Source of the DNA: Symsagittifera roscoffensis | Taxonomy: Eukaryota; Xenacoelomorpha; Acoela; Convolutidae | Reading direction: 5' to 3' | DNA length: 64,000 nucleotides | NCBI RefSeq assembly: GCF_963678635.1 | Contig: NC_087068.1 | Span: 11,538,027 to 11,602,026, forward strand | In this document: positions 12,901-25,110 of the stretch, one piece after another | Layout: every line of letters begins with the position of its first letter | Position numbering within the stretch: position 1 is the first letter of the stretch | The notes under the pieces: model-generated | Seen by the model: only the letters and a program-made list of their open reading frames with translations | What the model was told of the DNA's origin: nothing | The model's database searches: none | Position numbers and translations under genes: made by a program

Positions 12901-15900
12901 TTGTGTTAATCGTCGTGATTGATTGTCTAACGGCATTTGATTATAAGCACTATTCATATCTGCTGTTGTGAAATATTTACCGTTTATTGTTGTGAGAATT
13001 AGTTGGATTGGTTCAATAGGCCAATTACATTTAGATTCATCAATGAGTGAAGTAAGGTATCTTGCATCTGAAATTTTTTTCAATGATTCTCCTTTTGCTA
13101 AAATGATAACGGGGCTTATGAATGTGTTACCTTTTGGCTGTTTTTCTTTATTTACTGGAAAGATGATTTCAGATTGTTCTGGTATTTCAAGTAATCGGTT
13201 GACTTTGTCTTGTAAATGAATTGTGACTTTGCTTGCTCGTTGTTTTTTGAAATTTGCATCAGGTTTTAGAGGTAATTTTAGTGGCGAATTTACTTTTCCA
13301 ACATCAAGTTTAGTTGTTGCGTAAACTTTTGGGTATTTTAATAATAAGTCAGCTAATTGTTCAAATTCTTTTTTTGTTATCTGAGAATATTGAAAATTAA
13401 ACGTTTTTAAGAATATTTGTTGTTCTTCCGTGTATTTTGATATTTCAAATGTTGGTTTATAATAGGATGTTTTTAAGAAATAACCTGCGTTTCGTTTTTT
13501 GTTACTTAATAAATTATTGATTGACAATTCTTGGTCAAGAATTGTTGATTGACATATATGTAATAGTTATAAAATATTACTTTTTCTATACGTTATCTCT
13601 TTTGTGGGAGAAAATGTTACGTTAGTTTCACAATAAACTTTTGAGTTTTTTTTTGTATATGTAAGCAAATCATATCTCAGTTTGAGTCTTTCACGTATTT
13701 GATAGATGAAATTGCTACTCGGAAAAATTTTCTAAATTGGTCTGATTTCAAGGTCAGACATAAAGAGAGGTTGCTTATTTTGTTTTTCATTATTTTGATG
13801 GATTGTTTGATTGAGAAGTTATACACATTTCCTGATAGTGGTTTCAGGTGTTTCCGTTCCTGATTGTAAAAAGGGAAAATTTAGAGAAAAATGGTGGTTG
13901 TTTATTCTTTGAAAAAAAGTTAAAGCTGTGTTTTTCATTCTTGTGTATTTATCTTTTATATGAATTCAGCAATTTAAAATATTTATCGTTGGTAAATATA
14001 AATTAATAAATGGTATTCCAATAATGTTATGTTTTTATATCTGTGATGTGGAAGGTTTGTTTAAATGGTTTGCTCATGAGTTTGTTTTGTTTCATTGTTC
14101 GAGTGGGAACAAGGAAAAGATGGATTTTTCATAATTGGTTAAGGTTGATCCTTGTGCAGTTGCTAGTCTGCTTGTTCTTTTGAAAGGTATTAATTTTGGA
14201 TGTAGAGTTTTTGTTTCATTTCAAGTGGGAATGTTGATGATATTTGATTCTGCTCCGGAGTCTATTAAGAAATCTGTTTCAAGGTCTGGCCTTAGAAATT
14301 TTTTGGATTTTGGACTTTCTAAAAGAAATGAAATTGTCCAGATTTTTTCTTTTTTTAACTGCGGTTTTAGTTAGGTTCTGATTTAGCATGATTTAGATGT
14401 TAGTTTGTGCTTGAGCATTCTGTGGGTTTTTCTTCTGTTATTTCTTTTACTATTTTTTTCTATTTTTCCTTTGTTTTGTTATTTGGTTTAGGTCTTGTTT
14501 AATAATTTAGATGAAATTGATCATGGTTTTGATAGAAATGATAATATATAGGTTGTTCGTATATTATAGGTTCGTAGTCATTTTCAACGCTATCATGTTA
14601 ATTGAAATTGTTTTTTCTGTGTCTTTTTCGCTATCTGTGGATTCGCAATTGATGTGATTCAATTGTAATTCTGTGCTTTGGTTATTGTCAAACCCAGGGG
14701 GTATGGTTGAGTTTCTTCAGTTTATTGTACCTGATTTATTTGCCTTTGATGTTTGGGTGTACTACTCCTAAAACTTTGTTGTGAATTTTGTTAACGTGTG
14801 TTATTCCTATGTGATGACTGAGTGTAGTTTCTTCGCCTTTTGTTATAACTTGAATTTCTGTTTTGTGAGATATCGCGTGATCAATTTTGATAATTGTTAC
14901 ATTTTGATCTGTTGTTAGAATAAACGCGTGATCGATTATTTTGATATCTAGGGTTTCGATTATTTGAATAGTTTCTATTCCTATCGTTGGAATAATTTCT
15001 ATATCTATTGTAAGAACCGTTTCTAGATCGATTATTTGAATAATTTCTATTTCTAGAATTTGAATGGGAACTGGCATCAAACGAAAATTCAGGTTGGTTT
15101 GAATTTAATCTTGAACAGTTATTTCGATATTGACTATTTCGACTATGTGATCGACTATATCTAGTTTGTGAGAAATGTCGTGAGTTTCTTTGGTATGGTG
15201 ATCTTCCTCTATAATTCGTTTTATATTGTGATTGCTGTCTAGAGTAATTTGAGTTATTTGGAGGTGGTTTTCCTGAACCATTATTACTATGAATGTTTTT
15301 GTTGAATAAATTTAGATCTTTTCTCATGTTTTGATGAATTGATTTATCTGGTTCTCTATTTTTTTGTGGTTTATTTTGGTTATCTTGTTGTTTTTGTCTG
15401 CATTCGGCAATACTGTTTCCGTATCGTCTGCAAAATGTACACCATTTTTTGAATGATGGTTTGCCTTTACAGCCTGGGTTTTTCTCGTAAATGTTCAAAA
15501 TTTCAGTAATATTTTTCGGATAATTCTGTATCAGAGTCGTTGGTATTGTTTATTTGTGAAGTATTAATTTGGATGTTGTTTATTTATTGTAACTTAAAAT
15601 TTTCCATTTCTTTTAGTTTCATAGTGATTTCTGCTTGCTCTTGTTTATCTACTAGTTTTCTAAAGTCTAAATCTGCTTCTCGGATTGAGGAAGGGTGTGA
15701 TGCTCTCTTTTTTATTGCTATATTTTTCATAATGGAGGAGTTAGAGTCATCATTAGGATTTCTGTCATCTTTGTATTTTCATAATCATGAGTATTGAGTG
15801 AGTATGCTTTTCGGACTAGTGTTTCTATTCTTACTGCAAGTTGTTTAATTGTTTCATTTGGTAGTCTACGAATCTCATTACATTAAACTCTTTGATGTTG

Positions 15901-17914
15901 TTTGTTTCTTTCTAAATCAAAAAATTTTGAGAAATCTTGGGTGAATTTTTTCCAACCTGATTTTGTTTCTATAGGAGAAAACCATTTTTGGGCTGCGCCG
16001 TCAAGTAGGGTTGGGAATAAAGCTGTGCTGCTCTGTATCTAATTTTGATGAAGTGGTGTGTTTACTGGTTCAGGTCCTATATCTAAAAATGCTGTGACTG
16101 CATTTAGGTAATCTTCAGGAGTATTCAGGATCTGTGCCTGTGAATACTATTAGTGGTTTATTTGATGATATTGATGATCCACCCATTAGGTATGGATTCA
16201 TAGTCATTTGTATTGATTCTGCGGAATGTGGCATTTGAGAAAATTTTGTAAGTCGACTTTTTGTTATTTCATGTTGTTGTAGATAATTTGGTAGTGGCAT
16301 TTCTTTATGCATTTGAGCTGGTTGGTATGATTTTGTTTTAATTGGGTTTTGTTGTTGAAAACTATTGTTGTAAGATGTTGGATTATTTCTAGGTTGTCGT
16401 AGTTGTTCGTTTCGTGTGTATGGTTCGAAAATATCTGGTTTGTTGATTTTGTAAGAACGAGGTCTTCAACTTGAATAGAATCGCTGATGATTTTGATCAT
16501 AAATTTCTTCATCATCTGATTGAAAATAATTTGGCGTATAAGAATGAGGTTGATTTCTGGTATGGTATTTATTTGTATTCTTTTTTTTGTTGAAAAAATG
16601 GGTAATTTTCACTTTTTTCTTGTGACGATCGTGGTTGATGATGAAAATTTACTGAATATGAATTCGTTTATGGTATATTTTGACTTTGTGAAAAGAAGTA
16701 GTTTTGAGTATTTGTTTTAGAAGATTTTGTTGTTTTTTTTTCTTTTTGATGTTCGTTGTTAGAATGATGGTTTTGTTACTTCTCGGAACGTTGGATAATC
16801 CATTTGTGGATACTTTTGTGCAACAGAGGGTTTTACTGTGGATTGTAAGATTGTTTGTTGTAGCGTTGAGTTTTTTAATTTTTGATTAGTAAAATTGGGT
16901 TGTATAGGTGAAATGCTTTGTTGTGCTTCTGTTGTTGTTAATGTTTCAACAATTTCTTCGCTTACGAAATGTGATGGAGTTTGTATATCTTGTTGTGTAA
17001 GTTTTCTTGTTCCATTTGCGTTGACATTATTTGTAAATGTAGAATTTGAACTATTATTTCCTGTTCGTTTAGGGAAGAATGAAAAATTGTTTAAAGGTGT
17101 TGCGTCAATTGTAGGTAAGTATAATCTAACATAATCTTTTTCAATAGAGATAGTGCTAATTACTTGAATTGATATATCTGTTGGTATATTAATAAATGAT
17201 TCATGAGACTATTCAGGGTCCCAAACATAATCTTTTTGTTCTAGTACGGTTTCGTCATCTGTTTTTTGTGGTCTAAAATTTTTTCTTACTTGTGCAATAA
17301 GACCAATATTGTGATCAAAATAATCGATTATGAACCATGCTAAGATTTTTTGTAAATCGTGGCTAACATGTTGTGTTGTGTCTTTCTTTGTTATATCTTC
17401 TCAGATTGCATTTAAAAATTTCGAAAATATTTGTATTTCCTGTCGTACATTTGTATGTCGAGATGTTTGAGTTGGTGAATCGTTTTGAGGATCTTTCAAT
17501 TCTAATACAGATAAATAGCAATATATAAGTTAGAATACATCATTTGTGAATATTGAGTTTGCTCTTTTTGAGTTTTGGTGTTGTATGCTTTTGATGTATT
17601 GTGTAAAAACTTTTGAAAATTGATTATTTACGTCATCAGGTCGAATGAGATATCTGTCATGAAATGCATTTGGTGATTTGGTTTCTATAGTGTAGATTCC
17701 ATATTGTGATGTTAGACTACATATAACTTTAAATTAGTGGTCAAGAAGTTTTCTTTTGAATTTTGCATCGGGAAATTCTTTTGTGCTTGGAATTTCTCCT
17801 TTTTCGAATAAATTTGCGATTAAATTTTGGCAAAATTGTACCTGTCCTCGAGTTTCAGTTAATGAAGGTTTCAGGAATGGAAGTACAGAATTTTCTGGGT
17901 TATCTTCGAATCAT
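9960..17914 (-). pseudogene. gag-pol: Decayed gag-pol
   Basis: In order on the minus strand: the gag start at 17914; capsid segments at 16115-16515; a nucleocapsid knuckle at about 15440 reading C-x2-C-x4-N-x4-C, so the zinc-binding His is now Asn; an Arg/Asn/Ser/Tyr-rich tail (14881-15300); a protease with an intact DSG near 14250; RT with an intact YLDD (12739-13527); RNase H fragments (12011-12352); an integrase core (10727-11143); and a C-terminal GPY-type motif (10058-10408). Many frameshifts and stops interrupt it. Sequence and domain order match the intact 2740-codon gene at 33077-41299. Confidence 0.9.
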
Positions 17915-18315
17915 TTTTGTGTTGTATGACTGTTAATGTGTAATTTTCAATGTGTCTTATTGGTTAATTCCAATTGTACAAATGTATTGGTTTGTTTGTG
18001 TAGCAACTTTTTATTCTACGTTTCCCTTTTAATAATGCTGGTGACGTGGTTTTTGAGTCAGTGAAAAATTTTTGATCGACACTTTGATGTTTTTTGTTTA
18101 TTGAGTCTTTTAAATTGTGAAGTTCTTGTATTGCAGTCGTTTTTGATTCTGAGACTGCGTTTTTTTGTTTTGAAAATCTTTTCCAAATAATTTTTTATTG
18201 TTGTTAATCATTTTCTTTCTTAGTCTTTGTCTTTTTGTTCTTATGTATCCTACTGTTTGTCTGTGTGGTGTGATTACAAAGTCGTATCTGTCGTCGTTAA
18301 ATAAACAATTGACAT
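17880..18315 (-). pseudogene. Decayed ORF1 (basic protein)
   Basis: Starts at an ATG at 18315 in a context matching the young ORF1 start. It retains a run like YDFVITPHRQTVGYIRTKRQ followed by Arg/Lys-rich sequence, clearly homologous to 32635-33102. It is later frameshifted. Confidence 0.65.
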
Positions 18316-18837
18316 AAGGTTTAGGATGATGGATGCAAAATCTGGATTAGTAATTCTAATGTCTTAAACTGTTAGTTCTTACAATTTTTGTGGTTAACTT
18401 AACTTGGGTCGTACATTTGGGTTCGAGAGAAAAGCGTATATTGATTCCGGAGAATGATTTTTTACTTTCTCGTGGCTAGTCTAAGTTAAGGTGTTAACTT
18501 ACTTAATCTTGCTTAGGGGTTGTGAATTGTGATCAAGGGTTGGAGAAAAGTAAATCAATCCACAAGGTTAAGGTATATTTAGAACGCAAGTAGTTCGTTA
18601 GATACTATTTAAGGACTTACTAAATTTAAGTGTTTTCGCCTGGGTCATCTAAGAGGAGGGGATCAAGTGAAAGATGAGTAACAGAAGTTCTTCAATGTTT
18701 ATCTCAATTAAAATGGTTGGTTTTTTGAAAAATTTTTGTTAATTATGGGTCTTTGATAAGGGTTGAGTACCGAACCGACGTTTGAGGTCGTTAGACACTA
18801 ATTAAATTGGGAGGAGGAGAACAAAACTGTTCTATTT

Positions 18838-18913
18838 GATCCAAGGATAGGCCTTGATGATCTGTTATTTTAAATAAAGTTACTTAACTTAAAACCAGGA
18901 TAAGCCTTGATAG
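18838..18913 (-). promoter_or_regulatory. Twin leader hairpins, old copy
   Basis: Two copies of an ATCAAGG-CYTATCC motif (18838-18862 and about 18895-18913) correspond to the pair at 32036-32120. The first keeps the complete GATC...CAAGG/CCTTG...GATC inverted repeat. Confidence 0.55.
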
Positions 18914-19207
18914 TTCAAAGTTAAAGGGGTAAGGTTAAGTTTTAGTTTTGATGATTGTTAGTTTTTGAAATTCGCTGTTATGTCTTAGGTGATGAAGCTG
19001 GGTTGAAGAGATGATTTATATATACTAACAATTTATGATTTATACTAACTAATTTTTGTATTTTACAATCGATAAATATTTTCTTAAGATGTTATTTAAT
19101 TTACAGCTGATTTAAGGAAAACGACAAGTGTTGTTTTAATCAGTCGTTATTGTACAATTATTAAGTTTAGCACCATGAAACTTTATTGAAGATATTTCTT
19201 CAAAGTG

Positions 19208-19412
19208 TTATGTCAGTAAAGGAAAAGATAAATTTACTGCTGGTAGTATCCTTAATACAAAAGTTTGATCTCGTTTTGCCATACTATCAGGAAATCGATT
19301 GGTAGATTTCTTCCTAATCGTATGTCGTCTCTTGTTCGACGTCTCCTTCCAATATTGGGTAGTTCTCGTATTGTTCCAATATTGGATCTAATCTATTGAG
19401 TCGTAGAGACAT
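19208..19412 (-). pseudogene. Decayed leader ORF0
   Basis: Starts MSLRLNR at 19412, as in the young copy. After a frameshift it continues with a block containing ELPNIGRRRRTRDDIRLGRN, and it ends with a segment containing TFVLRILPAVNL before a stop at 19210-19208. The length is 205 nt against 207 nt in the young ORF0. Confidence 0.6.
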
Positions 19413-19517
19413 ATCTACTAAGTTTTGTCATATAACATTTTAAAAATGTTGTTTTTGTCTAATTCTAATCTAACTTTTGTCTAAGTCTAGGTTAGTTAAT
19501 GTCTGTTTGAGACTTTT

Positions 19518-19527
19518 GGTCGCACCA
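19518..19527 (-). promoter_or_regulatory. Primer-binding site, old copy
   Basis: TGGTGCGACC on the minus strand, two bases inside the 5' LTR. It is identical to the site in the young element. The primer tRNA was not identified. Confidence 0.7.
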
Positions 19528-19529
19528 GA

Positions 19530-19950
19530 TGAGTTATGTATTGTTTACTATACTCATAGATAATTTCAGATAAAGTACACCGTCTGCTCGTCACGCTATC
19601 TTGTTTTCGGTCGGATAGACTTGTGGAACTTCTTAGTCTAATACCAATCTTAATCTTACTCTTATATCTCCTAGTCTCAATAAATCTAGTGTACACCGGT
19701 TTGCGCGAGTTAGTTCCAGAATGAGAACAACTGTATTCTAAGTTCAATTCAAATTGTTCTGGTGTTGAAACTACAAATAGTTTCAGCACTTACAAATAAA
19801 TAGGTTGTTAGTTTCATGGAGTATGGTTGGTTAGTATTTAAAATTTTATAGAGATAAAATATCATAAAAATAACCAATGATAAATACCAGATTGGTTATT
19901 TAAGGAATATGAGTGGTTATATGATAAATACTAGTTTAGATCTGGTTCCA
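19530..19950 (-). repeat. 5' LTR of the old element
   Basis: It is 421 bp, with TGGAACC at its outer end (19950). It is followed outside by CATT, the target duplication. Relative to the 3' LTR it carries an insertion of about 45 bp near its outer end that includes a second GATAAATACTAG-like block. The LTR hairpin is at 19762-19789. Confidence 0.92.
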
Positions 19951-20000
19951 CATTATAGCCCCTCCCCAAGTGAATCATAAACCCCCAAATTACAAAATTT

Positions 20001-20198
20001 GGCTCTTTTTCCTTTTCCCCCCACCTCACACAAACTTTATAGTCTAACGAGTAGTTTTACAAGGTTAATTATGAAGACCAAATATGTTTGTTATGGCCTA
20101 ATCAATCTGCACGTCAATTTTCCTGACAATCAGACAAAGTGAACAGTAAATTCAAATTGAAAAATTTGCAGGTGGGGGGGGGGGAAGGAAAAAGAGCC
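20001..20198. mobile_element. hAT-like MITE, copy 2
   Basis: Terminal inverted repeats GGCTCTTTTTCC (20001) and GGAAAAAGAGCC (ending 20198). A perfect 8 bp duplication CAAAATTT lies on both sides (19993-20000 and 20199-20206). The body is the reverse complement of 556-760 with several differences. It sits about 50 bp outside the old LTR element. Confidence 0.82.
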
Positions 20199-20265
20199 CA
20201 AAATTTACTGTTTTTGGGGCTATAGTTTTGTTTGGGGGTGGCTAAAAATTTCATGAATGAGATAC

Positions 20266-20418
20266 CTGAGAGTATGCGCCTCCATTGTCAGTGGCTGTGG
20301 CTGTGGCTGTGACTGTAACTGCAGTGTTGTGCTCCTCCATCCCATCCATGAAGATGACCACGTCATCATCATTTCCAGAGACTGCATTAGACTGCTGCTG
20401 TCCTCTTCCGGCAACCAT
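20266..20418 (-). CDS. Possible first coding exon of a host gene
   Basis: An ATG at 20418 opens exactly 51 codons that end at a donor CAG|GTATCT (GT at 20265-20264). Unspliced, the frame stops four codons later. An in-frame TAG lies a few codons upstream of the ATG. The peptide starts MVAGRGQQQSNAV, has an acidic patch (NDDDVVIFMDGMEE) and a Thr/Ala-alternating tail. The codon use is GC-richer than the surrounding repeats. I do not recognise the protein. It may instead be a chance open frame in a CAG/CTG-rich stretch; another frame is open across 20220-20507. Confidence 0.35.
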
Positions 20419-20633
20419 AGTTGAATAGCACTGACTCTAGTAAGGTCTTGATTTTCAATGGCTGAATTTGAACCTTTAAATGGGAAAACATCAAAAGTAG
20501 GTATCAAAGAAGCCCGTGCATATTTTTATCTACACGTGGTGGAAACTTTTTTCCGGCATTTTTAGCACCGAGCAACCCCCACCTCCAGCCATTTTTAGTT
20601 TCACTCCCCCTTTTTCAAACTGTTTTCAAACTA

Positions 20634-20804
20634 TGTACAATTACTTAAAAGAACACAACAGGTAAAATAGAGTGTTGATTTAAAACGTTCTAAAACAACA
20701 ACTGAACGAACACTCTAAGATCGACCGATGGCCGTATCGTACAAAGTTAACTGGTATTTAAATAACCAAAGGTCATACAAAATAGCTAAAAACAAATCAC
20801 AACA
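20634..20804 (-). repeat. 3' LTR of the Mag-like element (truncated)
   Basis: 171 bp matching 28623-28792, with blocks such as ACAACTGAACGAACAC and ATCGTACAAAGTTAACTG. Differences are scattered. The segment equivalent to 28582-28622 is absent. Confidence 0.75.
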
Positions 20805-21196
20805 GTTCCCACCGGGAAAAAAGTAAAACTACAATTGGACTAACTAATTCTATATACACCCATTTTGACACTTGAAACTAGGGAGAAGTTTTACAAACTG
20901 CGCTGAAAATAGTACAGCAAGCAAAAAAGAATCTACAAATGATATAGGAAAGTACAAATGTACAGGGTGAATATACGGAATTTACACAGTTATACAGAAG
21001 GTAAAAAAACAAGTTAACTAAATAAAACTACACTAATATACAAGATGTACATTTAACATGTACAACATTATCTACATTAGAGAAGGTTGATTAAAATGGA
21101 TCCTAAAAATGAAATTAAAAGAAAAAAATTTTTGACGAGTTTTTGGAAGATTTATTAAATCTCGCGTCAAAATCATCTAGTCTGACTTTCAAGTCT
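20805..21196 (-). other. 3' untranslated part of the Mag-like element
   Basis: AT-rich sequence between the Pol C-terminal region and the 3' LTR. No open frame or motif of note. Confidence 0.5.
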
Positions 21197-22050
21197 GTGC
21201 CAATAGTCGAATAAATGTCGCTAGTTCTTTCTACCTCGTCGAGTGCATCATGAATGGTAGGTTGTAGTGATGAAGAAGATCCGTTAGAGGTATTCTTTAA
21301 AATTAACTAAATCGGGGTGACATTCGCTCTTTCCGATGGGCAGGATTTCTGGGATGACCAGGATAGGGTAGTTTCTGCGACTAGGGTAGATATTGGTGGT
21401 TCCTCGGCAAATGGTGTTAATGGGTCCAAAGGAGAGGTTATGGTGAATGTTGCCCTGGTGTGGTTAAGAGTGTCGTCCTGCGCTGTAACTGAATGGGACC
21501 TCTGGTCATCTTTTTCTAGCACCACGTCTATAAATCTCCGGTCTCCAAAGAATTTAGGGGGTCTTACGTTCCTGTGTGGTCTGGATTGTCTTGGTTGAGG
21601 TACCAATGGGGCCACATCTTCTGGAGTACTGTCCAACAAAATTGGATTGCTCTCGGAGCTTTCTATTTCAGCAGTGTCTGGCACATCTATGACAGCCGGT
21701 TGATCTGTATCGACAAAGAGATCGGAGCTATTTTGAGGAGTGTGGACATCACCTGTAACACTTAACCTTGGTTAGAATTGGCTTGGTGGCTGGGCGGTAC
21801 GTTATTGATTTTCATATCGTCAAATAGTCGTCTATTATCCCGTCTCAAGAGTTTAAGTTTGAGGAGGACGAAGAACGTGAAGAATTATGAGTGAGGTAGT
21901 GAGTAGTCGCTGCCTCTTTTGACGAACCAGACGCTTGAGTGGGCCCATCCGATCCTGAGCTGCCCTGCCTTAGCTCGGAGTGGTCTGTCACCATAAACTT
22001 CTTTAGTGGAGATAGCTTCTTCTTTCGGGCTAAGCTCGAATGTAAAGTTG
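21197..22050 (-). repeat. Internal duplicate D1 (Pol C-terminus)
   Basis: 854 bp, nearly identical to 22957-23810 with only a handful of differences. It encodes the Pol C-terminal tail, with the RPPKFFGDRRFIDVV region at 21307-21684. It is joined to D2 through a 5-base filler (22051-22055). Confidence 0.9.
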
Positions 22051-22055
22051 AATGT

Positions 22056-22955
22056 AACTTTCTTCTCCCGACGGGATACTACACTTAAAGAGGGTATTAG
22101 TTTTTACAGCGACCGACGGTCTATCTACAGTTTTTACATTTACAAGATTAAAATGGACTCTATTAGATAATTTTTTTTGTATTTTGTTGATTGAAGCAAC
22201 TGCAAACTTTTCGTCGAGGTAAAAAGGTGGATGGGCTTCGCCCGATTTTAATCTAGATAAGAGGTGAGTAAAACCCATATCTTTTCCTGGGATGTGGGAA
22301 GTTTTAAAGTTAAAAGATAACACTCTGTTTACCCAACGGGTCAATCGGCTATGCGTAGTCTTTTTTCCGTGGTTTGCCGAAAGAGTAGAAAGTAAGACTT
22401 CATTGTCCGTAACAAATTCGAATTCTGCCCCATAAAGGTAATTGCTAAAGTGTTCTGGGGCCAAACCACGCCGAGTAGTTCTAATTTGTTCGTAGAATAC
22501 TTCATTTTTTGATTATTGAAAAACTTTGAAGCGAATGCAATCATTTTGCATTGCCCCACTTTCGGTTGTCTAAAGTTGCGCCCAGGCCGCTATGTGATGC
22601 GTCCGTTCTTAACCTGGTTTTTTCTTTCGTATCAAAGTGGCTGTTTTCTGTAATATTTTCAATTTCGGTTCTTAGTTTTTTCGAAGGCTGAGGAATGATT
22701 ATTGTCCCAAATAAAAACAGATTTTTTTGTTTAAAAGAGGACGTATTGGGAACTTAACATCGATTATTTTGGAAACAATTTTACATACTGGTTTTTAGAG
22801 CCGAAGAATGATCGCAGTTCCGAATTGATCTTGGGTATTGGTAAATTTTTGATGGCATCTGCTTTACCGACCAACGGTTGTACTCCCTCTCCCAAAACTT
22901 TGAAACCTAGCCATTCTTTTTCAGGTTTGAAGAATGCGCATTTCGCTCATATCAC
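22056..22955 (-). repeat. Internal duplicate D2 (RNase H)
   Basis: About 900 bp, nearly identical to 25543-26443. It encodes the RT connection and RNase H (KYSTNKLELLGVVW; FVTDNEVLLSTL). The reading frame is broken at the same place in both copies (between the frames at 22341-22559 and 22030-22464), so the break predates the duplication. Confidence 0.9.
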
Positions 22956-22956
22956 C

Positions 22957-23810
22957 GTGCCAATAGTCGAATAAATGTCGCTAGTTCTTTCTACCTCGTC
23001 GAGTGCATCATGAATGGTAGGTTGTAGTGATGAAGAAGATCCGTTAGAGGTATTCTTTAAAATTAACTAAATCGGGGTGACATTCGCTCTTTCCGATGGG
23101 CAGGATTTCTGGGATGACCAGGATAGGGTAGTTTCTGCGACTAGGGTAGATATTGGTGGTTCCTCGGCAAATGGTGTTAATGGGTCCAAAGGAGAGGTTA
23201 TGGTGAATGTTGCCCTGGAGTGGTTAAGAGTGTCGTCCTGCGCTGTAACTGAATGGGACCTCTGGTCATCTTTTTCTAGCACCACGTCTATAAATCTCCG
23301 GTCTCCAAAGAATTTAGGGGGTCATACGTTCCTGTGTGGTCTGGATTGTCTTGGTTGAGGTACCAATGGGGCCACATCTTCTGGAGTACTGTCCAACAAA
23401 ATTGGATTGCTCTCGGAGCTTTCTATTTCAGCAGTGTCTGGCACATCTATGACAGCCGGTTGATCTGTATCGACAAAGAGATCGGAGCTATTTTGAGGAG
23501 TGTGGACATCACCTGTAACACTTAACCTTGGTTAGAATTGGCTTGGTGGCTGGGCGGTACGTTATTGATTTTCATATTGTCAAATAGTCGTCTATTATCC
23601 CGTCTCAAGAGTTTAAGTTTGAGGAGGACGAAGAACGTGAAGAATTATGAGTGAGGTAGTGAGTAGTCGCTGCCTCTTTTGACGAACCAGACGCTTGAGT
23701 GGGCCCATCCGATCCTGAGCTGCCCTGCCTTAGCTCGGAGTGGTCTGTCACCATAAACTTTTTTAGTGGAGATAGCTTCTTCTTTCGGGCTAAGCTCGAA
23801 TGTAAAGTTG
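22957..23810 (-). repeat. Internal duplicate D1' (Pol C-terminus)
   Basis: Partner of 21197-22050. This copy is contiguous with the integrase-side sequence at 23811 and above, so it is in the ancestral position. At its other edge (22956/22957) it is joined abruptly to D2. Confidence 0.88.
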
Positions 23811-25110
23811 TATTTTGCCCGATGGATGACTGGTTCACAACCATTTTCTTAGGACCAGGGAGTAGTTTTCCTTTAAAAGCTAAGTCCGTTTTCCGTAAAA
23901 TGTGACCGCTATCAAGTGTTATTGTGTGTTCGGATGAGTCAATGATGTCCTCTTTTGCGAGATTGAAATGAGGTTCCCAATTTTTTCTGTTGGTAGCTCT
24001 TCTATAGTATTTACCCCCAGAAACTGGTTTCGTTGTATCTCTTGGGACTTTACTTAGGTTGTGTACCTCTGGTGCATGTGCACTCGGGATTGTTTGGTCG
24101 AGCGGCAGGTTGTCTACCGGTCCGATTGGGTGTCCATGGCCGCGTCGAGATAACCGTCTTCCACGCCGTCGTTCAATTTCCAATTTCTGGCCCGTCGGTT
24201 AGGTATATTCGACTTCCTTTCATCTAAATGGTTATCAAAGGAATTCAGATGTTTCCATCTAGTGTTACCCGTTCTATTAAAGTGTTTCTCGAACGAAGTA
24301 CAACCGATTATAGATTGTTTTGTGATTCTTAGGTTCCAGATAATTTTTTCGATCGAGGAATTTAAAGAAGGTTGGTAAATCAAATGACATGGCTAATAAT
24401 TTAGACTTTACAGTATGGACCAGTCTTTCCACCAGCCCATTAGATTTATGATTGCCAATTGTACAGTTGATGATTTCGATATTGTGTTTTTCGCAAAACT
24501 TTTTAGAATCTTGTGATAAAAAAACATGACCTGTTGTCGACTCTGATCTTCCTTGGGAATCCGTGAAGACGACAATAATCTTTTAAAAATGAGATAACCG
24601 TGTTTGAAGAAGTAATGTTTACTTTCCTGGCTAATTGAAACTAATGCATAAGAGGATGTATTGTTTTTGTTCCCCAAAAGGCGTCCAAATGTCCTGCGAA
24701 GTCCAGGTTTTTTTCCTCGTTCGCAAAGGTCAATGTCGGTAATTTTGTAGTATGGTCGGTACCTAGCAAATGTTTGAGGTTCTTACCGGCTTTCAGGCCT
24801 TGATTACAAGACTTTCCGTGATGATATATCTTTAGGTAGATATGAGGCCACCAGATGTACTCCGCGAGAAACTTCATCTCCAATTGGCCTAGGTGGGTCT
24901 CGTGTAGCATTGCGCTGAAAGTTCCCCTAATAGTTGTCGGCACGACTAATTTATTGTCTAGGAATAATAAATCATCTTTCACGTGAAGGTCCTTCGAGAA
25001 GTTTTTCATATAGACTCCGTGAATGCTCATTGGTCGTTTGGTTTTTATTGTGTCAATCAAGTCCCAAATAACTTTGTCTTCTCTTGTCATCAACTGTAGA
25101 AGTTTCTTGG
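23811..25110 (-). pseudogene. Integrase and linker of the Mag-like element
   Basis: The frame at 24641-25093 carries an integrase zinc domain beginning HETHLGQLEMKFLAEYIWWP. Its final CxxC has become C-N-Q-G, so one zinc ligand is lost. The catalytic core is degraded. A later segment (about 24330-24400, minus) keeps the KSKLLAMSFD-type block also seen in the tandem units at 51895-64000. The region 23605-24183 is a basic, Ser-rich Pol tail. Several frameshifts are present. The intact protein would insert element DNA into the genome; this copy cannot. Confidence 0.75.

Larger units (their letters stand above)
1438..19950 (-). mobile_element. Old, decayed giant Ty3/gypsy env-bearing LTR element
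   Basis: Diverged LTRs at 19530-19950 (5') and 1438-1811 (3') both have TG...CA ends. Perfect 4 bp target duplications CATT sit at 1434-1437 and 19951-19954. Inside, in minus-strand order, are remnants of every gene of the intact element at 30975-49824: leader ORF, ORF1, gag-pol, two membrane ORFs, ORF5, env and ORF7. All the long genes are split by frameshifts and stops. Overall length (18.5 kb) is close to the intact copy (18.85 kb), so decay is mainly by point changes and small indels rather than big deletions. The LTRs differ at many sites and by an insertion of about 45 bp, so this insertion is old. Confidence 0.95.
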
